Shown piece after piece: positions 55,255-63,882 of a stretch of 64,000 nt of DNA (the first letter of the stretch is position 1; every line of letters starts with the position of its first letter). Under the pieces are notes generated by a model that did not search any database, was not told the origin of the DNA, and worked only from the letters and a program-made list of their open reading frames with translations. The position numbers were made by a program, and so were the translations under genes. The stretch is from Robiginitomaculum sp. (lineage in GTDB: Bacteria; Pseudomonadota; Alphaproteobacteria; Caulobacterales; Maricaulaceae). The stretch lies in contig NVWK01000002.1 in NCBI GenBank assembly GCA_002733605.1, forward strand, positions 247,768 to 311,767. The letters are read 5' to 3'.

Positions 55255-55689
55255 ATGAGCCTGAACGGTACATATGATGACGACAATATCTTCGCCAAAA
55301 TCCTACGCGGCGATATGCCGTGTGTGAAACTGTATGAGGACGAACATACTTTGGCATTTCTAGACGTGTTTCCGCAAAGCAAAGGCCACACCCTCGTCAT
55401 TCCCAAAAACGTACAAGCCCGTAATCTGCTAGATATAGACGAGAGCGCCCTCGCTCCGCTCATGCACACGGTCCAGCGCCTGACCCGCGCCGTCAATACG
55501 GCCCTCATGCCGGACGGAATTGTCGTCACCCAGTTTAATGGCGCCCCTGCCGGACAGACCGTCTTTCATCTGCACGTGCACATCATCCCGCGCTATGAGG
55601 GCGAAACCCTCGGTGCACATGCGGGCGGCGGTATGGCGGACATGGACGAATTAAACGCCTTGGCTGCCAAGATCAAAGCCGCGCTTTAA
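55255..55689 (+). CDS. HIT-family nucleotide hydrolase
   Basis: This 144-residue protein is a histidine triad hydrolase or transferase acting on purine nucleotide adducts. The active-site motif is VFHLHVHIIPR. The N-terminal DDDNIFAKILRGDMPCVKLYEDE is typical of HinT-like proteins, as is FPQSKGHTLVIPK. It follows the FemAB/GNAT-like gene by 3 bp and ends with a 4-bp overlap with the convergent DsrE gene. Confidence 0.95.
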   Translation: MSLNGTYDDDNIFAKILRGDMPCVKLYEDEHTLAFLDVFPQSKGHTLVIPKNVQARNLLDIDESALAPLMHTVQRLTRAVNTALMPDGIVVTQFNGAPAGQTVFHLHVHIIPRYEGETLGAHAGGGMADMDELNALAAKIKAAL

Positions 55690-56243
55690 AACGGGTTCAA
55701 CGTATAGCCGTCTTGTTGCAACAAAGCATGGGCCGTCATGGCCGACAACGCCATGTGCACGCCGGGCAGTAAATCTTCGTTTTTGATACCGTAATAGGCC
55801 GCCGTCTGGCCGCACACATAAAATTCAACCCCGTTATCGATCAGCGCTTGCACCAAAGCCACATTCGCGTTTTCCAGTTTGGTTTCATCGTCTTTCAAAG
55901 AGGCCGCATAATAAGCCGCACGGGTCACATCGCGCGCAGCACCCCCGTGCAAGACAATCGCGAGTTTGATGTTTTTGGGCTTCACCCCTGCGGCCGCGTG
56001 CATATTGAGAAACCGCGCCGCACTTTCCAACTTCCGGTTCAGCGTACCCGCCTCTGTGCGTTGGCCGACATCAAAAGCCACTTTAAATTTTGCGCGCGCA
56101 CGTACAGTTTGATCCATGTCTACAGACGCAATCTTGCCAAATTCGGGCAGAAGCTCGCCCGCGTGAAAATCACTCGGCCCAGCCTGCGCCGATACTCCGA
56201 TCAACAAAACAACAGGAATTAAAAACGAGGTTACCAATTTCAC
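55686..56243 (-). CDS. Secreted DsrE-family protein
   Basis: This 185-residue protein has a signal peptide (KLVTSFLIPVVLLIGVSAQA) and a DsrE/DsrF-like fold: LAIVLHGGAARDVTRAAY, the helix NVALVQALIDNGVEFYVCGQTAAYYG with one conserved Cys, and a C-terminal AMTAHALLQQDGYTLNPF. Exported DsrE-like proteins are found in sulfur-handling and other contexts; the role is not clear. GTG 56243 is the better start since GGAGAG lies 3-4 bp upstream; the in-frame ATG at 56261 is before that site. Confidence 0.86.
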   Translation of the reverse strand: MKLVTSFLIPVVLLIGVSAQAGPSDFHAGELLPEFGKIASVDMDQTVRARAKFKVAFDVGQRTEAGTLNRKLESAARFLNMHAAAGVKPKNIKLAIVLHGGAARDVTRAAYYAASLKDDETKLENANVALVQALIDNGVEFYVCGQTAAYYGIKNEDLLPGVHMALSAMTAHALLQQDGYTLNPF

Positions 56244-56333
56244 GATCTCTCCAATGCACATAAATATTTCCGCACCCTAGCCCAATTCAAACCCCAAGAA
56301 TACGACAAACCCCCGAGCGTGATCACATAGGTC

Positions 56334-56362
56334 TTGACTCTATTTAGTTTTTTTTCTAATTA
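56334..56362 (+). promoter_or_regulatory. Promoter of the sdpR-like operon, predicted leaderless
   Basis: TTGACT (56334-56339) and TAATTA (56357-56362) are 17 bp apart. The -10 box ends 6 bp before the ATG at 56369, so the predicted transcript starts at or next to the start codon. The inverted half sites TTAG and CTAA, in a T-rich spacer between the two boxes, may be the ArsR operator. Confidence 0.6.
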
Positions 56363-56368
56363 GACAAA

Positions 56369-56644
56369 ATGCTAAACAACAATGCGTTCAAAGCCTTGGC
56401 ACATCCGATCCGCCGTGACATCTTGAAGAGATTGCGCGACAGGCCGCATACGGCTGGCGAGTTGGCAGTCCATTACGACATTTCAAAACCCAGCCTCTCC
56501 ACCCATTTCACCGTCTTGAAAGACGCCCGCCTTGTGCAGACCGAGCGCAAGGGCAATCATATTTATTACCGCCTGAACGCCACGGTTGCTGACGAAGTGC
56601 TATCCAGCCTCATGACCCTGTTCGGTATAGAAAAGGAGACCTAA
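56369..56644 (+). CDS. ArsR-family repressor, SdpR-like
   Basis: This 91-residue winged-helix repressor starts MLNNNAFKALAHPIRRDILKRLRDR and has HYDISKPSLSTHFTVLKDARLVQTERKGNHIYYRLN. It lacks the metal-binding cysteines of ArsR/SmtB sensors and matches the SdpR/autorepressor type. In Bacillus, SdpR represses itself and sdpI until SdpI senses the toxin SdpC. Here it lies directly before an SdpI-like gene, but no sdpC-like toxin gene is in the window. Confidence 0.88.
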   Translation: MLNNNAFKALAHPIRRDILKRLRDRPHTAGELAVHYDISKPSLSTHFTVLKDARLVQTERKGNHIYYRLNATVADEVLSSLMTLFGIEKET

Positions 56645-56695
56645 ATGTCCAAAACCCACCCAGTAAATCATCCCAAAAAATACCGAAAAAAATGA
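56645..56695 (+). other. Short ORF with a slippery A-run ahead of sdpI
   Basis: An ATG directly after the sdpR stop opens a 16-codon frame (MSKTHPVNHPKKYRKK) that stops at TGA overlapping the sdpI ATG (ATGA). Before the stop lies A-AAA-AAA in the heptamer phase used for -1 frameshifting. A -1 shift would fuse the leader to SdpI. Confidence 0.45.
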
Positions 56696-57369
56696 TAGTT
56701 TTTAGTCTCGTATGTATAGCGGCCTGCTTCGGCTTGGCCATGTGGGCATGGCAAGGCCTGCCGGTTCTGGACACCTATCCTGTACATTGGGATGCACAGG
56801 GAGTTGCCAACGGATACGGATCAAAAAACGAAATTCTGTTCGGGCTGTCCATACTTCCCCTCACCAGCATTTTTATATCTTTGCTCTTTGCATTCATCCC
56901 CAAGATCGAACCCATTCGCGCCAGTATCCAACCCAATGCCCGCCCCTATAATTTCGTTTGGGGTCTCTGCATGGTGTTGTTTGTCGCCGTCCAGTTTTAT
57001 ATTGCATACCTCTATTCAATTCTGGGAACCGGGGCAACTGCCCCGGAAATTCCGGTGAATTTTCTGGTCATAGGCTTAAGTGTCTTCTTTATCATTCTCG
57101 GCAATATTATGGGCAAGCTCCGCCGAAATTTTCTCTTCGGCGTTCGAACACCATGGACCCTAAGCTCTGATCTGGCATGGGATAAAACCCACCGGCTTAT
57201 GGGGCGCATGATGGTCGCAACCGGCGTGGCCGGTTTAGCATGTGCAGTTTTTCTCCCCCCCCCACAAATCGGCATTTACGCTGTCATAGGGCTAGTCCTC
57301 GCAACCACAGCATATGCTTTCATCTATTCCTACCGCGTCTGGAAATCCGACCCCGATAAGCGCACATAA
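56692..57369 (+). CDS. SdpI/DUF1648-family membrane protein
   Basis: This 225-residue protein has about six membrane helices and the SdpI/DUF1648 pattern: LPVLDTYPVHWDAQGVANGYGSKNEI in the first periplasmic loop (the YPxHxxxxGxxNGY core) and, later, ILGNIMGKLRRNFLFGVRTPWTLSSDLAWDKTHRLMGRMM. In B. subtilis SdpI gives immunity to the SdpC killing peptide and acts as its sensor. The start ATG 56692 overlaps the stop of a 16-codon ORF behind sdpR. The next gene is a CPBP protease, 18 bp on. Confidence 0.9.
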   Translation: MIVFSLVCIAACFGLAMWAWQGLPVLDTYPVHWDAQGVANGYGSKNEILFGLSILPLTSIFISLLFAFIPKIEPIRASIQPNARPYNFVWGLCMVLFVAVQFYIAYLYSILGTGATAPEIPVNFLVIGLSVFFIILGNIMGKLRRNFLFGVRTPWTLSSDLAWDKTHRLMGRMMVATGVAGLACAVFLPPPQIGIYAVIGLVLATTAYAFIYSYRVWKSDPDKRT

Positions 57370-57387
57370 ATTCTATAGGAGCCTCTC

Positions 57388-58257
57388 ATGTTCACCAAAC
57401 CCGTTCTGACTTTTTGCGGCCTCACATTTGCGCTCAGCTGGGGTCTGTTTTTCAGCCTCTTGCCATTGGGGTTTTGGGAGAGCGCCTCCACATTTGCGAT
57501 CGGAGCCACCCTGTTTATGCTTGGCCCCGCGATCGCCGCTGTGATCTGTGCGCGTATTTTTGACAAAGGGCACATGTTGAAAACTCTGGCATTCAAACCA
57601 ATATGGAACCGCTGGATGGTTGTCGCGTGGGCCGTACCTTTGCTCATTTGCCTCGGCGCCCTGCTCCTGTCATTGCTTGGCAAAGATATACATCTTGTCA
57701 GCTTGCGAGAAGGCCTGCTCTCCTCGGGCGCTTTGCCCGCAGGCACGACCCTGCCCCCCTATATAGATGTGATTTTAGTCATACAGGCAATCTCGTTAGG
57801 CGCAGCCATTAATGGCGTTCTGCTGATTTCGGAAGAGCTGGGTTGGCGCGGGTTTTTGTGGAGCAAACTCATTGCGCACGGATTTTGGAAAACCGCCCTG
57901 TTTACCGGCATTGTCTGGGGGTTCTGGCACGCCCCGTTGATTTATATGGGCCATAATTACCCCGGCCTGCCAATCGCAGGCATATTCCTCATGGTCGGCT
58001 TTACCCTGCTCGTCTCGCCAATCATCGGCTATGTCCGGCTTAAAAATGGCTCCGTCTGGGCTGCCAGCCTGTTTCACGGCACCCTAAACGCGGTCGCCGG
58101 CCTGAGCGTTTTGGCACTGGCCCGCACAGATGCCCCGCTTCCCCTTACGTGGAAAGGCATATTGGGGCTTGGCGGCGTTATGGCTTTGGCTCTCGCATGC
58201 CTCTGGGTATATTTTTCCCTCCGCGCCGATCAAAAATCATTGCAACCCCCCGAATAA
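57388..58257 (+). CDS. CPBP-family intramembrane metalloprotease
   Basis: This 289-residue protein has about eight membrane helices and the CPBP/Rce1-type motifs EELGWRGFLW (EExxxR), FTGIVWGFWHAPLIY (FxxxH) and SLFHGTLNAVAGL (HxxxN-like). CPBP proteases of bacteria are often linked to bacteriocin processing and immunity, and this one follows an SdpI-like gene. The substrate is unknown. A 7-bp hairpin (TTTAGCC/GGCTAAA, 58267-58288) after the stop could be a weak terminator, though it lacks a U-run. Confidence 0.9.
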   Translation: MFTKPVLTFCGLTFALSWGLFFSLLPLGFWESASTFAIGATLFMLGPAIAAVICARIFDKGHMLKTLAFKPIWNRWMVVAWAVPLLICLGALLLSLLGKDIHLVSLREGLLSSGALPAGTTLPPYIDVILVIQAISLGAAINGVLLISEELGWRGFLWSKLIAHGFWKTALFTGIVWGFWHAPLIYMGHNYPGLPIAGIFLMVGFTLLVSPIIGYVRLKNGSVWAASLFHGTLNAVAGLSVLALARTDAPLPLTWKGILGLGGVMALALACLWVYFSLRADQKSLQPPE

Positions 58258-58313
58258 ACCCTAGCTTTTAGCCATCATTCTGGCTAAAGAACCACGTGAA
58301 TAAACACGAACAA

Positions 58314-58394
58314 AAGCCCCCGCCTACACAGGGGCAAACGGAAACAAGAATATAACAAGAGGCGCGGAGCGCGCAAGCGCGACCGGGAATATAT
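58314..58394 (+). repeat. Two-part hairpin repeat, copy C
   Basis: This is a degenerate copy of unit 2 (AGCCCCCGCCTACACAGGGG and on) followed by unit 1 (ACAAGAGGCGCGGAGCGCG-CAAGCGCGACCGGGAATATA), whose stem is GCGC with a GCAA tetraloop. It ends 2-3 bp before the argG start and supplies GGGAA. Confidence 0.8.
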
Positions 58395-58396
58395 AA

Positions 58397-59623
58397 ATGA
58401 CAGCGCATCCCAAGAAAGTCGTCCTCGCATATTCAGGCGGGTTAGACACATCCATTATTCTAAAATGGCTTCAGGAAGAAAAAGGCTGTGAGGTTGTCAC
58501 TTTTACTGCCGATCTGGGCCAAGGCGAAGAACTGGAACCTGTGCGCCGCAAAGCCGAAGCCCACGGGGTCAAAGAGATTTTCATCGACGATCTACGCGAA
58601 GAATTTGTTGCCGATTTCGTCTTCCCGATGTTTCGTGCCAATGCCTTGTATGAAGGTCTGTACTTGCTCGGCACCTCTATTGCCCGCCCATTGATTTCCA
58701 AACGCCAGATCGAAATCGCCCATCAGGTCGGTGCAGATGCCGTCTGTCACGGCGCCACCGGCAAAGGCAATGACCAAGTGCGGTTCGAGCTGGCCTATTA
58801 CGCCCTTGACCCGAGCATTAAAGTCATCGCGCCTTGGCGGGAATGGGAATTGAACTCCCGTACCAAATTGATTGAATATGCAGAGAAGCACAATATCGAG
58901 ATCGCCACAGACAAACGCGGCGAAGCCCCGTTCTCTGTGGATGCCAATCTGCTACACACCTCATCAGAAGGCAAAGCCCTCGAAGATCCGGCCCAAGAAG
59001 CCCCCGAATTTGTCTACCAACGCACAGTTTCCCCCGAAGCCGCCCCCGACAAAGCTACATATATAGAAGTCGGTTTCGAGCGCGGGGATGCCTGCTCGAT
59101 CAACGGCGTCGCCATGAGCCCCGCCACCCTCCTGACCCGCTTAAACGAGCTTGGCGGTGCCAACGGCATTGGCCGTCTTGATCTTCTTGAAAACCGGTTT
59201 GTCGGCATGAAATCACGCGGCATTTACGAAACTCCCGGCGGCACAATCCTGCTCATGGCCCACCGCGGTATTGAACAGATTACTATGGACAAAGGGGCCA
59301 TGCATCTCAAAGACGAGTTAATGCCTAAATATGCCGAGCTGGTCTATAACGGCTATTGGTATTCGCCCGAGCGCGAAATGCTACAAGCCGCCATCGACAA
59401 ATCTCAGGAAATGGTCACCGGCTCTGTGCGCCTCAAACTCTACAAAGGTAATTGCGATATTGTTGGCCGCACATCGCCGTATTCATTGTACTCACAAGAA
59501 CATGTGACGTTCGAAGAAGATGATGTCTACGATCAAGCCGACGCAGGCGGATTTATCAAAATCAATGCGCTACGGTTACGCTTGTTAAGTGCACGGGATC
59601 GTAAGGCGGGACGGAATACTTAG
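58397..59623 (+). CDS. argG: Argininosuccinate synthase
   Basis: ArgG joins citrulline and aspartate with ATP in arginine synthesis. The 408-residue protein has the P-loop [16 protein letters not shown]. Citrulline/aspartate sites follow in [16 protein letters not shown], and the C-terminal region has [14 protein letters not shown] and [11 protein letters not shown]. Its start is preceded by repeat copy C, whose GGGAA serves as ribosome binding site. The stop is 8 bp from the stop of the convergent LytTR gene. No other arg genes are in the window. Confidence 0.98.
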   Translation: MTAHPKKVVLAYSGGLDTSIILKWLQEEKGCEVVTFTADLGQGEELEPVRRKAEAHGVKEIFIDDLREEFVADFVFPMFRANALYEGLYLLGTSIARPLISKRQIEIAHQVGADAVCHGATGKGNDQVRFELAYYALDPSIKVIAPWREWELNSRTKLIEYAEKHNIEIATDKRGEAPFSVDANLLHTSSEGKALEDPAQEAPEFVYQRTVSPEAAPDKATYIEVGFERGDACSINGVAMSPATLLTRLNELGGANGIGRLDLLENRFVGMKSRGIYETPGGTILLMAHRGIEQITMDKGAMHLKDELMPKYAELVYNGYWYSPEREMLQAAIDKSQEMVTGSVRLKLYKGNCDIVGRTSPYSLYSQEHVTFEEDDVYDQADAGGFIKINALRLRLLSARDRKAGRNT

Positions 59624-59631
59624 CCGCAAGA

Positions 59632-60489
59632 CTAAGCGACGCGCACCTCATCCAAACCGGCCCGATACCCCCGGCTCACAGGCACAGTGTCCCCATTGTT
59701 CAGCACCAGTTTTGCGTCCCCGTCCCCTGTCGGGATAATCTCGCGAATGGCGTCACGGCGCACAATGTAGGAACGATGCGTCTGGACATGGGTGGGGCCT
59801 GCATCTTCTAGCAAAGACTTCAAACGCGACAGGGTCATACGGGCCAAATGGGTGCTGGTCTCGGTGTGCACTTCCACGTAGTTCGAGGCCGCTTTGGCCC
59901 AAATCACATCGTCAACATCAAGAAAGATCGAGCGGCCGCCGGACTTTAAACTGAGACGATGGTTTTGTTTAGCCTCTGTTCGGGCCGCCGCCAATTCCAG
60001 CCTGAGCTGCACAACCTGTCGGCCCACCTGAAACATCAACACGACCAAAGCATAGGTGTAGGCATCCTTGCGAAACTCGTACATCCAGACATTAAAATCT
60101 CGCAGCCCGAAGTCCAGCGTCTCCCCCAACCAGAACCAATACATAATTTTACGCACCCCGACCATCAGCAGAATATGCACAGCGGAAAACCCGATACAGG
60201 CAACAATATGAATAGGAATGGACGTTTTCATGCGCTCACGGCTCAGGGGAGCAAAGCTTAATATAAAAGGAATAGCCAGCACACCAACCGCCACCACCAA
60301 ATGCGAACTACCCATTTCAATCCAGGATTTCAATGCGCGCGCATCTGGATCGTGTTCAAGTTTTTCTACATATTGGGACATGGACAGCACCACCCATGAG
60401 GCAAATGTAAATACAAACACATACCCATAGGTCTCGCGGTCCGCTTTGCGGTCGGCCAGAATCTCGGTATGCGTGATGAAAGGCTCCAT
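59632..60489 (-). CDS. LytTR-type regulator with membrane-spanning N-terminus
   Basis: This 285-residue regulator has about four transmembrane helices (WVVLSMSQYV, LVVAVGVLAIPFILSF, IPIHIVACIGFSAVHILLMV and AYTYALVVLMFQVG). A short coiled-coil-like linker (QLRLELAAARTEAKQ) leads to a C-terminal LytTR DNA-binding domain with DVDDVIWAKAASNYVEVHT, HRSYIVRRDAI and the end VPVSRGYRAGLDEV. It has no receiver domain, so it is a one-component, membrane-located regulator. It is divergent from an acyltransferase gene, which it may regulate. The input signal is unknown. Confidence 0.93.
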   Translation of the reverse strand: MEPFITHTEILADRKADRETYGYVFVFTFASWVVLSMSQYVEKLEHDPDARALKSWIEMGSSHLVVAVGVLAIPFILSFAPLSRERMKTSIPIHIVACIGFSAVHILLMVGVRKIMYWFWLGETLDFGLRDFNVWMYEFRKDAYTYALVVLMFQVGRQVVQLRLELAAARTEAKQNHRLSLKSGGRSIFLDVDDVIWAKAASNYVEVHTETSTHLARMTLSRLKSLLEDAGPTHVQTHRSYIVRRDAIREIIPTGDGDAKLVLNNGDTVPVSRGYRAGLDEVRVA

Positions 60490-60692
60490 AGCCCAAACAT
60501 GCCATAGTACATTCGATAATCAAACCCTGATCCCCGGATTTCACCCACCAATCCCTGATTTCATCCCTGAGAGCCGCAACTCGCCCCATACCTCCCGCCT
60601 TCGTCCCCGATAGCCGTCGTTTACACCATCGCGCTAGCCTCCAATTCGTGTGTGGCCCATGCCTCTATCATATTTTGAGGAGAGGTTTTGAA

Positions 60693-61919
60693 GTGAGCAC
60701 ACATATACACACACGCCGATATGATCTGGACTGGCTGCGTATTCTCGCATTCGGCCTGTTGATTTTTTACCATATCGGCATGTTTTATGTCAGCTGGGGC
60801 TGGCACGTAAAAAGCGTGCATGCCAATCCGGCTCCTGAGCCGCTCATGAAACTACTCAACCCGTGGCGGCTCTCCCTGTTGTTTTTTATCTCCGGCATCG
60901 CTTTGCGTTTTGCCCTCGACAAGGCAAATCTGGCACAGTTTACTTGGCAAAGAAGCCTGCGCCTATTCATCCCCATCGTGTTTGGCATATATGTCATTGT
61001 CATGCCGCAAGCGTGGCTACAATTGCTTGAAAGCGGCGAGATCGATATGGGCTGGCGCCAGTTTTATCCGCTGTATTTCAAGGGGGATATGCACACATAT
61101 TCCGTCCTCCTCCCCACATGGAACCATCTTTGGTATGTGGTGTATCTGCTGGTCTATACATGGATATTAATCCCGCTAGCCCGCCCGATCGCAAGCTTTA
61201 TGGAAAACGCAGGGGAGCGGATCACCAAAGCCGTATTCGGCGGCAAGCTTGGCGCGCTCTGGGTCTTGATCCTTCCAACCGCCCCCTTCCTGATCAACAC
61301 GTTCTATCTGGCCCCTCTCTATCCCTCCACCCATGCGCTCGCCGCGGATTGGGCCAATCACCAACTGTATTTCAGCATCATTTTATTTGCCATGTTGATC
61401 GCAAAAGATAAATGGTTCTGGGGCGCAGTCGCGCGCGCCTTTACACCGGCCTTGTGCCTCACGAGTCTCATCATCATCACAGCCACGCTGGTCTGGACAC
61501 TCGACATGAAACACAGCCCTGTCTTCACCTACAACGTTATCGAATTTTTTGAAGAAAAGGCGCGAAAGTCCGTCTATGCATGGTTCGCGATCATCGCCAT
61601 TCTCGGCGCCGCCCAACGCTGGCTCAACCGACCAAGCCGCGTCCTCGCCTATATGACCGAAGCCATCTTCCCGTGGTATATCCTGCACCAGACGCTCATC
61701 ATCATGGCCGGATATTGGCTCACCAGACAAAGCTTGTCAGCATGGCCGGAGTTTCTGTTGGTCACATGCGCCACTTTCGCAGGTTGCGCCCTGATCCACG
61801 AATTTCTCATCCGGCGATGGTGGCCCATACGCCCGCTCTTTGGACTAAAGCTGAAACCGGCCCGCTTCCCACGCCCATCCCACAAGGAGTCTGCACCACA
61901 AAATACAAGTACAGTCTAG
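60693..61919 (+). CDS. Acyltransferase family 3 membrane protein
   Basis: This polytopic protein of 408 residues acylates sugars or other envelope molecules. The family N-terminus is RRYDLDWLRILAFGLLIFYHIGMFY, with the conserved His in FYHIGM. About ten membrane helices follow. The start GTG 60693 has GAGGAGAGG upstream and is preferred over the frame from 60648. The layout resembles OpgC/MdoC-like and other bacterial acyltransferases. It is divergent from a membrane LytTR regulator. Confidence 0.9.
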   Translation: MSTHIHTRRYDLDWLRILAFGLLIFYHIGMFYVSWGWHVKSVHANPAPEPLMKLLNPWRLSLLFFISGIALRFALDKANLAQFTWQRSLRLFIPIVFGIYVIVMPQAWLQLLESGEIDMGWRQFYPLYFKGDMHTYSVLLPTWNHLWYVVYLLVYTWILIPLARPIASFMENAGERITKAVFGGKLGALWVLILPTAPFLINTFYLAPLYPSTHALAADWANHQLYFSIILFAMLIAKDKWFWGAVARAFTPALCLTSLIIITATLVWTLDMKHSPVFTYNVIEFFEEKARKSVYAWFAIIAILGAAQRWLNRPSRVLAYMTEAIFPWYILHQTLIIMAGYWLTRQSLSAWPEFLLVTCATFAGCALIHEFLIRRWWPIRPLFGLKLKPARFPRPSHKESAPQNTSTV

Positions 61920-62000
61920 GCGCAATAAATCCTTGACCCCACAGCCCGCTCCGCTATTGATGCGCAACATTTCAATAGCCCTTACACATGCGAGGCAGTC

Positions 62001-62528
62001 ATGGATATTTCAAAAATCAGCGTCGGCGAAAACCCGCCTTCCGACATCAATGTCATCATCGAGGTGCCGCTTGGCGGCGAGCCGATCAAATATGAGATTG
62101 ACAAAGCCAGCGGCGCCATGTTCGTAGACCGCTTCCTGTACACCTCCATGCGCTATCCGTGTAATTACGGCTTCATCCCGCACACCCTATCCGATGACGG
62201 CGATCCGACCGATGTGCTTGTCGTCGGTCAACGCGCGCTCATGCCGGGCTGTGTTGTCCGCGCCCGCCCTGTCGGCGTGCTCCTGATGGAAGACGAGGCC
62301 GGCTTTGACGAAAAAATCGTCGCCGTGCCCCATTCCAAACTGACCCCTTATTATGACGAGATCAAATCCTACAAAGATTTGCCGCAAGTCCTGCAAGATC
62401 GCATCCCGCATTTCTTCGCCCACTATAAAGATTTGGAAAAAAACAAATGGGTCAAAGTTATTGGCTGGGATGACCGCGAAAAAGCCGAACAGCTAATACT
62501 CGCAGGCGTCAAAGCTTATAAAGACTAA
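62001..62528 (+). CDS. ppa: Inorganic pyrophosphatase
   Basis: This cytoplasmic enzyme hydrolyses pyrophosphate from biosynthesis. The 175-residue protein has the family I active-site pattern: IEVPLGGEPIKYEIDKASG, the RYPCNYGFIPHTLSDDGDPTDVLV signature with metal Asp residues, and DEAGFDEKIVAVP. The start has GAGG upstream. An almost perfect 14-bp hairpin follows the gene. Confidence 0.98.
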   Translation: MDISKISVGENPPSDINVIIEVPLGGEPIKYEIDKASGAMFVDRFLYTSMRYPCNYGFIPHTLSDDGDPTDVLVVGQRALMPGCVVRARPVGVLLMEDEAGFDEKIVAVPHSKLTPYYDEIKSYKDLPQVLQDRIPHFFAHYKDLEKNKWVKVIGWDDREKAEQLILAGVKAYKD

Positions 62529-62536
62529 TACTTACA

Positions 62537-62569
62537 ACAAAGGCGGTTCAATATCTGAACCGCCTTTGT
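62537..62569. terminator. Hairpin between ppa and the PepSY-like gene
   Basis: ACAAAGGCGGTTCA and TGAACCGCCTTTGT form a perfect 14-bp stem with a 5-base loop. It lies between two convergent genes and could terminate both, although the U-run is short. Confidence 0.7.
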
Positions 62570-62608
62570 CAAATTCCCTGCGTCAAATCCAGAGTGTTTT
62601 AAAACGGC

Positions 62609-63085
62609 TTAATTGGTCGCAACCCGTTTCACGTCTAGGTCTGTGTCGACGATTTCCACATCCATGAAATCACCGTCGGCATCCACACCTTCAAATTCAT
62701 AATGAAACGAACCATCCGGGCGAATAGACGCTTCGATAAAGCTCACCTGCATATCGGGGTATTTCAGCTCCAAAGAGGCCCGTACACCTGCCGGCACTTC
62801 ATCCATTTTTTTCTCCCATTCGATTTCCTGTAATGCGCCGTCCGCAAGCACATCCACTTCAATATGGCGACCATCGGGATCAATGGCTTCAAACTCATAA
62901 ACCCGCACACCCTCTTCGTCTTCATAGGCGTAGCGGAAAAATGTAACGCCCGGCGCGTAATACTCTGCTGTGGCGAGGGCGGCCGCCGGCACTTCGGATT
63001 TCTTGATCTTTATATTATCAAATGCAAAAGCCGAATAGGCAAACAACATGCTGGCTACACTTAATCCTGTCATAAATCGTTTCAT
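62609..63085 (-). CDS. Periplasmic PepSY-like (DUF2874-type) protein
   Basis: This 158-residue protein has a signal peptide (MKRFMTGLSVASMLFAYSAFA) and two tandem PepSY-like units: VPAAALATAEYYAPGVTFFRYAYEDEEG-VRVYEFEAIDPDGRHIEVDV and a second with VPAGVRASLELKYPDMQ. Such proteins bind or inhibit, with no enzyme activity known. Start 63085 is preferred because GGAG lies six bases upstream; earlier in-frame codons abut it or precede it. Confidence 0.85.
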   Translation of the reverse strand: MKRFMTGLSVASMLFAYSAFAFDNIKIKKSEVPAAALATAEYYAPGVTFFRYAYEDEEGVRVYEFEAIDPDGRHIEVDVLADGALQEIEWEKKMDEVPAGVRASLELKYPDMQVSFIEASIRPDGSFHYEFEGVDADGDFMDVEIVDTDLDVKRVATN

Positions 63086-63319
63086 CTTCATCTCCTTGAT
63101 GTTCACGATATAAATTTTCGCGAATCTCCCGGGACAATTCCCTTGAAATTCAACAGCCGGATAGAGCCAATCTGTGACAAGCCCGTGACGTTAAAAACAA
63201 GGTTTTGCAACCCGCGCAGCTTATCAAAAAACGTCTTTAATTTTGTCAAAATGATTAACAGAAATCATACATCAACCGCGCTCTGCCCCAACCAGATAGC
63301 CATGAGCAACATGAGCAAC

Positions 63320-63766
63320 CTATGTCTCCAACAAAGCTTTCAATCGCTGCAATCCGGTCTCGCTCCGCCCGCAAATATCCTGTGCCAAAAGATATTTGCT
63401 CAGCCTCCGATCCGGCTGTGTAGGACTGTGCACAGAAAACACCCAGTGTAGCTCGGTCACACCCTCCTGGAGTTCCCGGCAATCAACTTCCATACGGGTT
63501 TTGAAAATCAGCATTTGGCCTTCTGTAACGAACCGCCGATTAGGCTCTACCTCGACCACATGAATACGCATGTCTTTACGTCGCCCCGACGGCAGTGTAA
63601 TTTGTTCTGTGTAGATTTTGCCGACCATCCCGTGGGGCAAATCATTAAATGAAGCCAGCCCGGCAATCCCGGGAAACCAGCTCATAGAATTGGTAGGATT
63701 GGAAATATAGCGAAACACCAGCTCTACCGGCTGATTGATACTGATAGTTTTATCGACAATTTTCAT
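63320..63766 (-). CDS. SRPBCC-family protein
   Basis: This 148-residue protein has the START/Bet v 1-like pattern of a polyketide cyclase/SRPBCC fold: KTISINQPVELVFRYISNPTNSMSWFPGI at the start, MRIHVVEVEPNRRFVTEG in the middle, and a C-terminal helix ending LQRLKALLET. It probably binds a hydrophobic ligand. The function is unknown. It stands alone and its upstream side (63767-63880) is a likely promoter region. Confidence 0.85.
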   Translation of the reverse strand: MKIVDKTISINQPVELVFRYISNPTNSMSWFPGIAGLASFNDLPHGMVGKIYTEQITLPSGRRKDMRIHVVEVEPNRRFVTEGQMLIFKTRMEVDCRELQEGVTELHWVFSVHSPTQPDRRLSKYLLAQDICGRSETGLQRLKALLET

Positions 63767-63882
63767 ACATCCTCGCTAATTGACAATTTAGCCTATTTTT
63801 GTCAATTAGTCAACACCACTACTTTTACTGCCATTTTTAAAAACTTAATCCACGCGCCCTCCCCCGCCCCTATATTGAAAGT

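Noticed and set aside
56645..57369. sdpI as a pseudogene broken by a frameshift
   Set aside because: The SdpI core is complete from ATG 56692, and the overlapping ATGA is a normal coupling arrangement. Only the 16-codon leader is out of frame.
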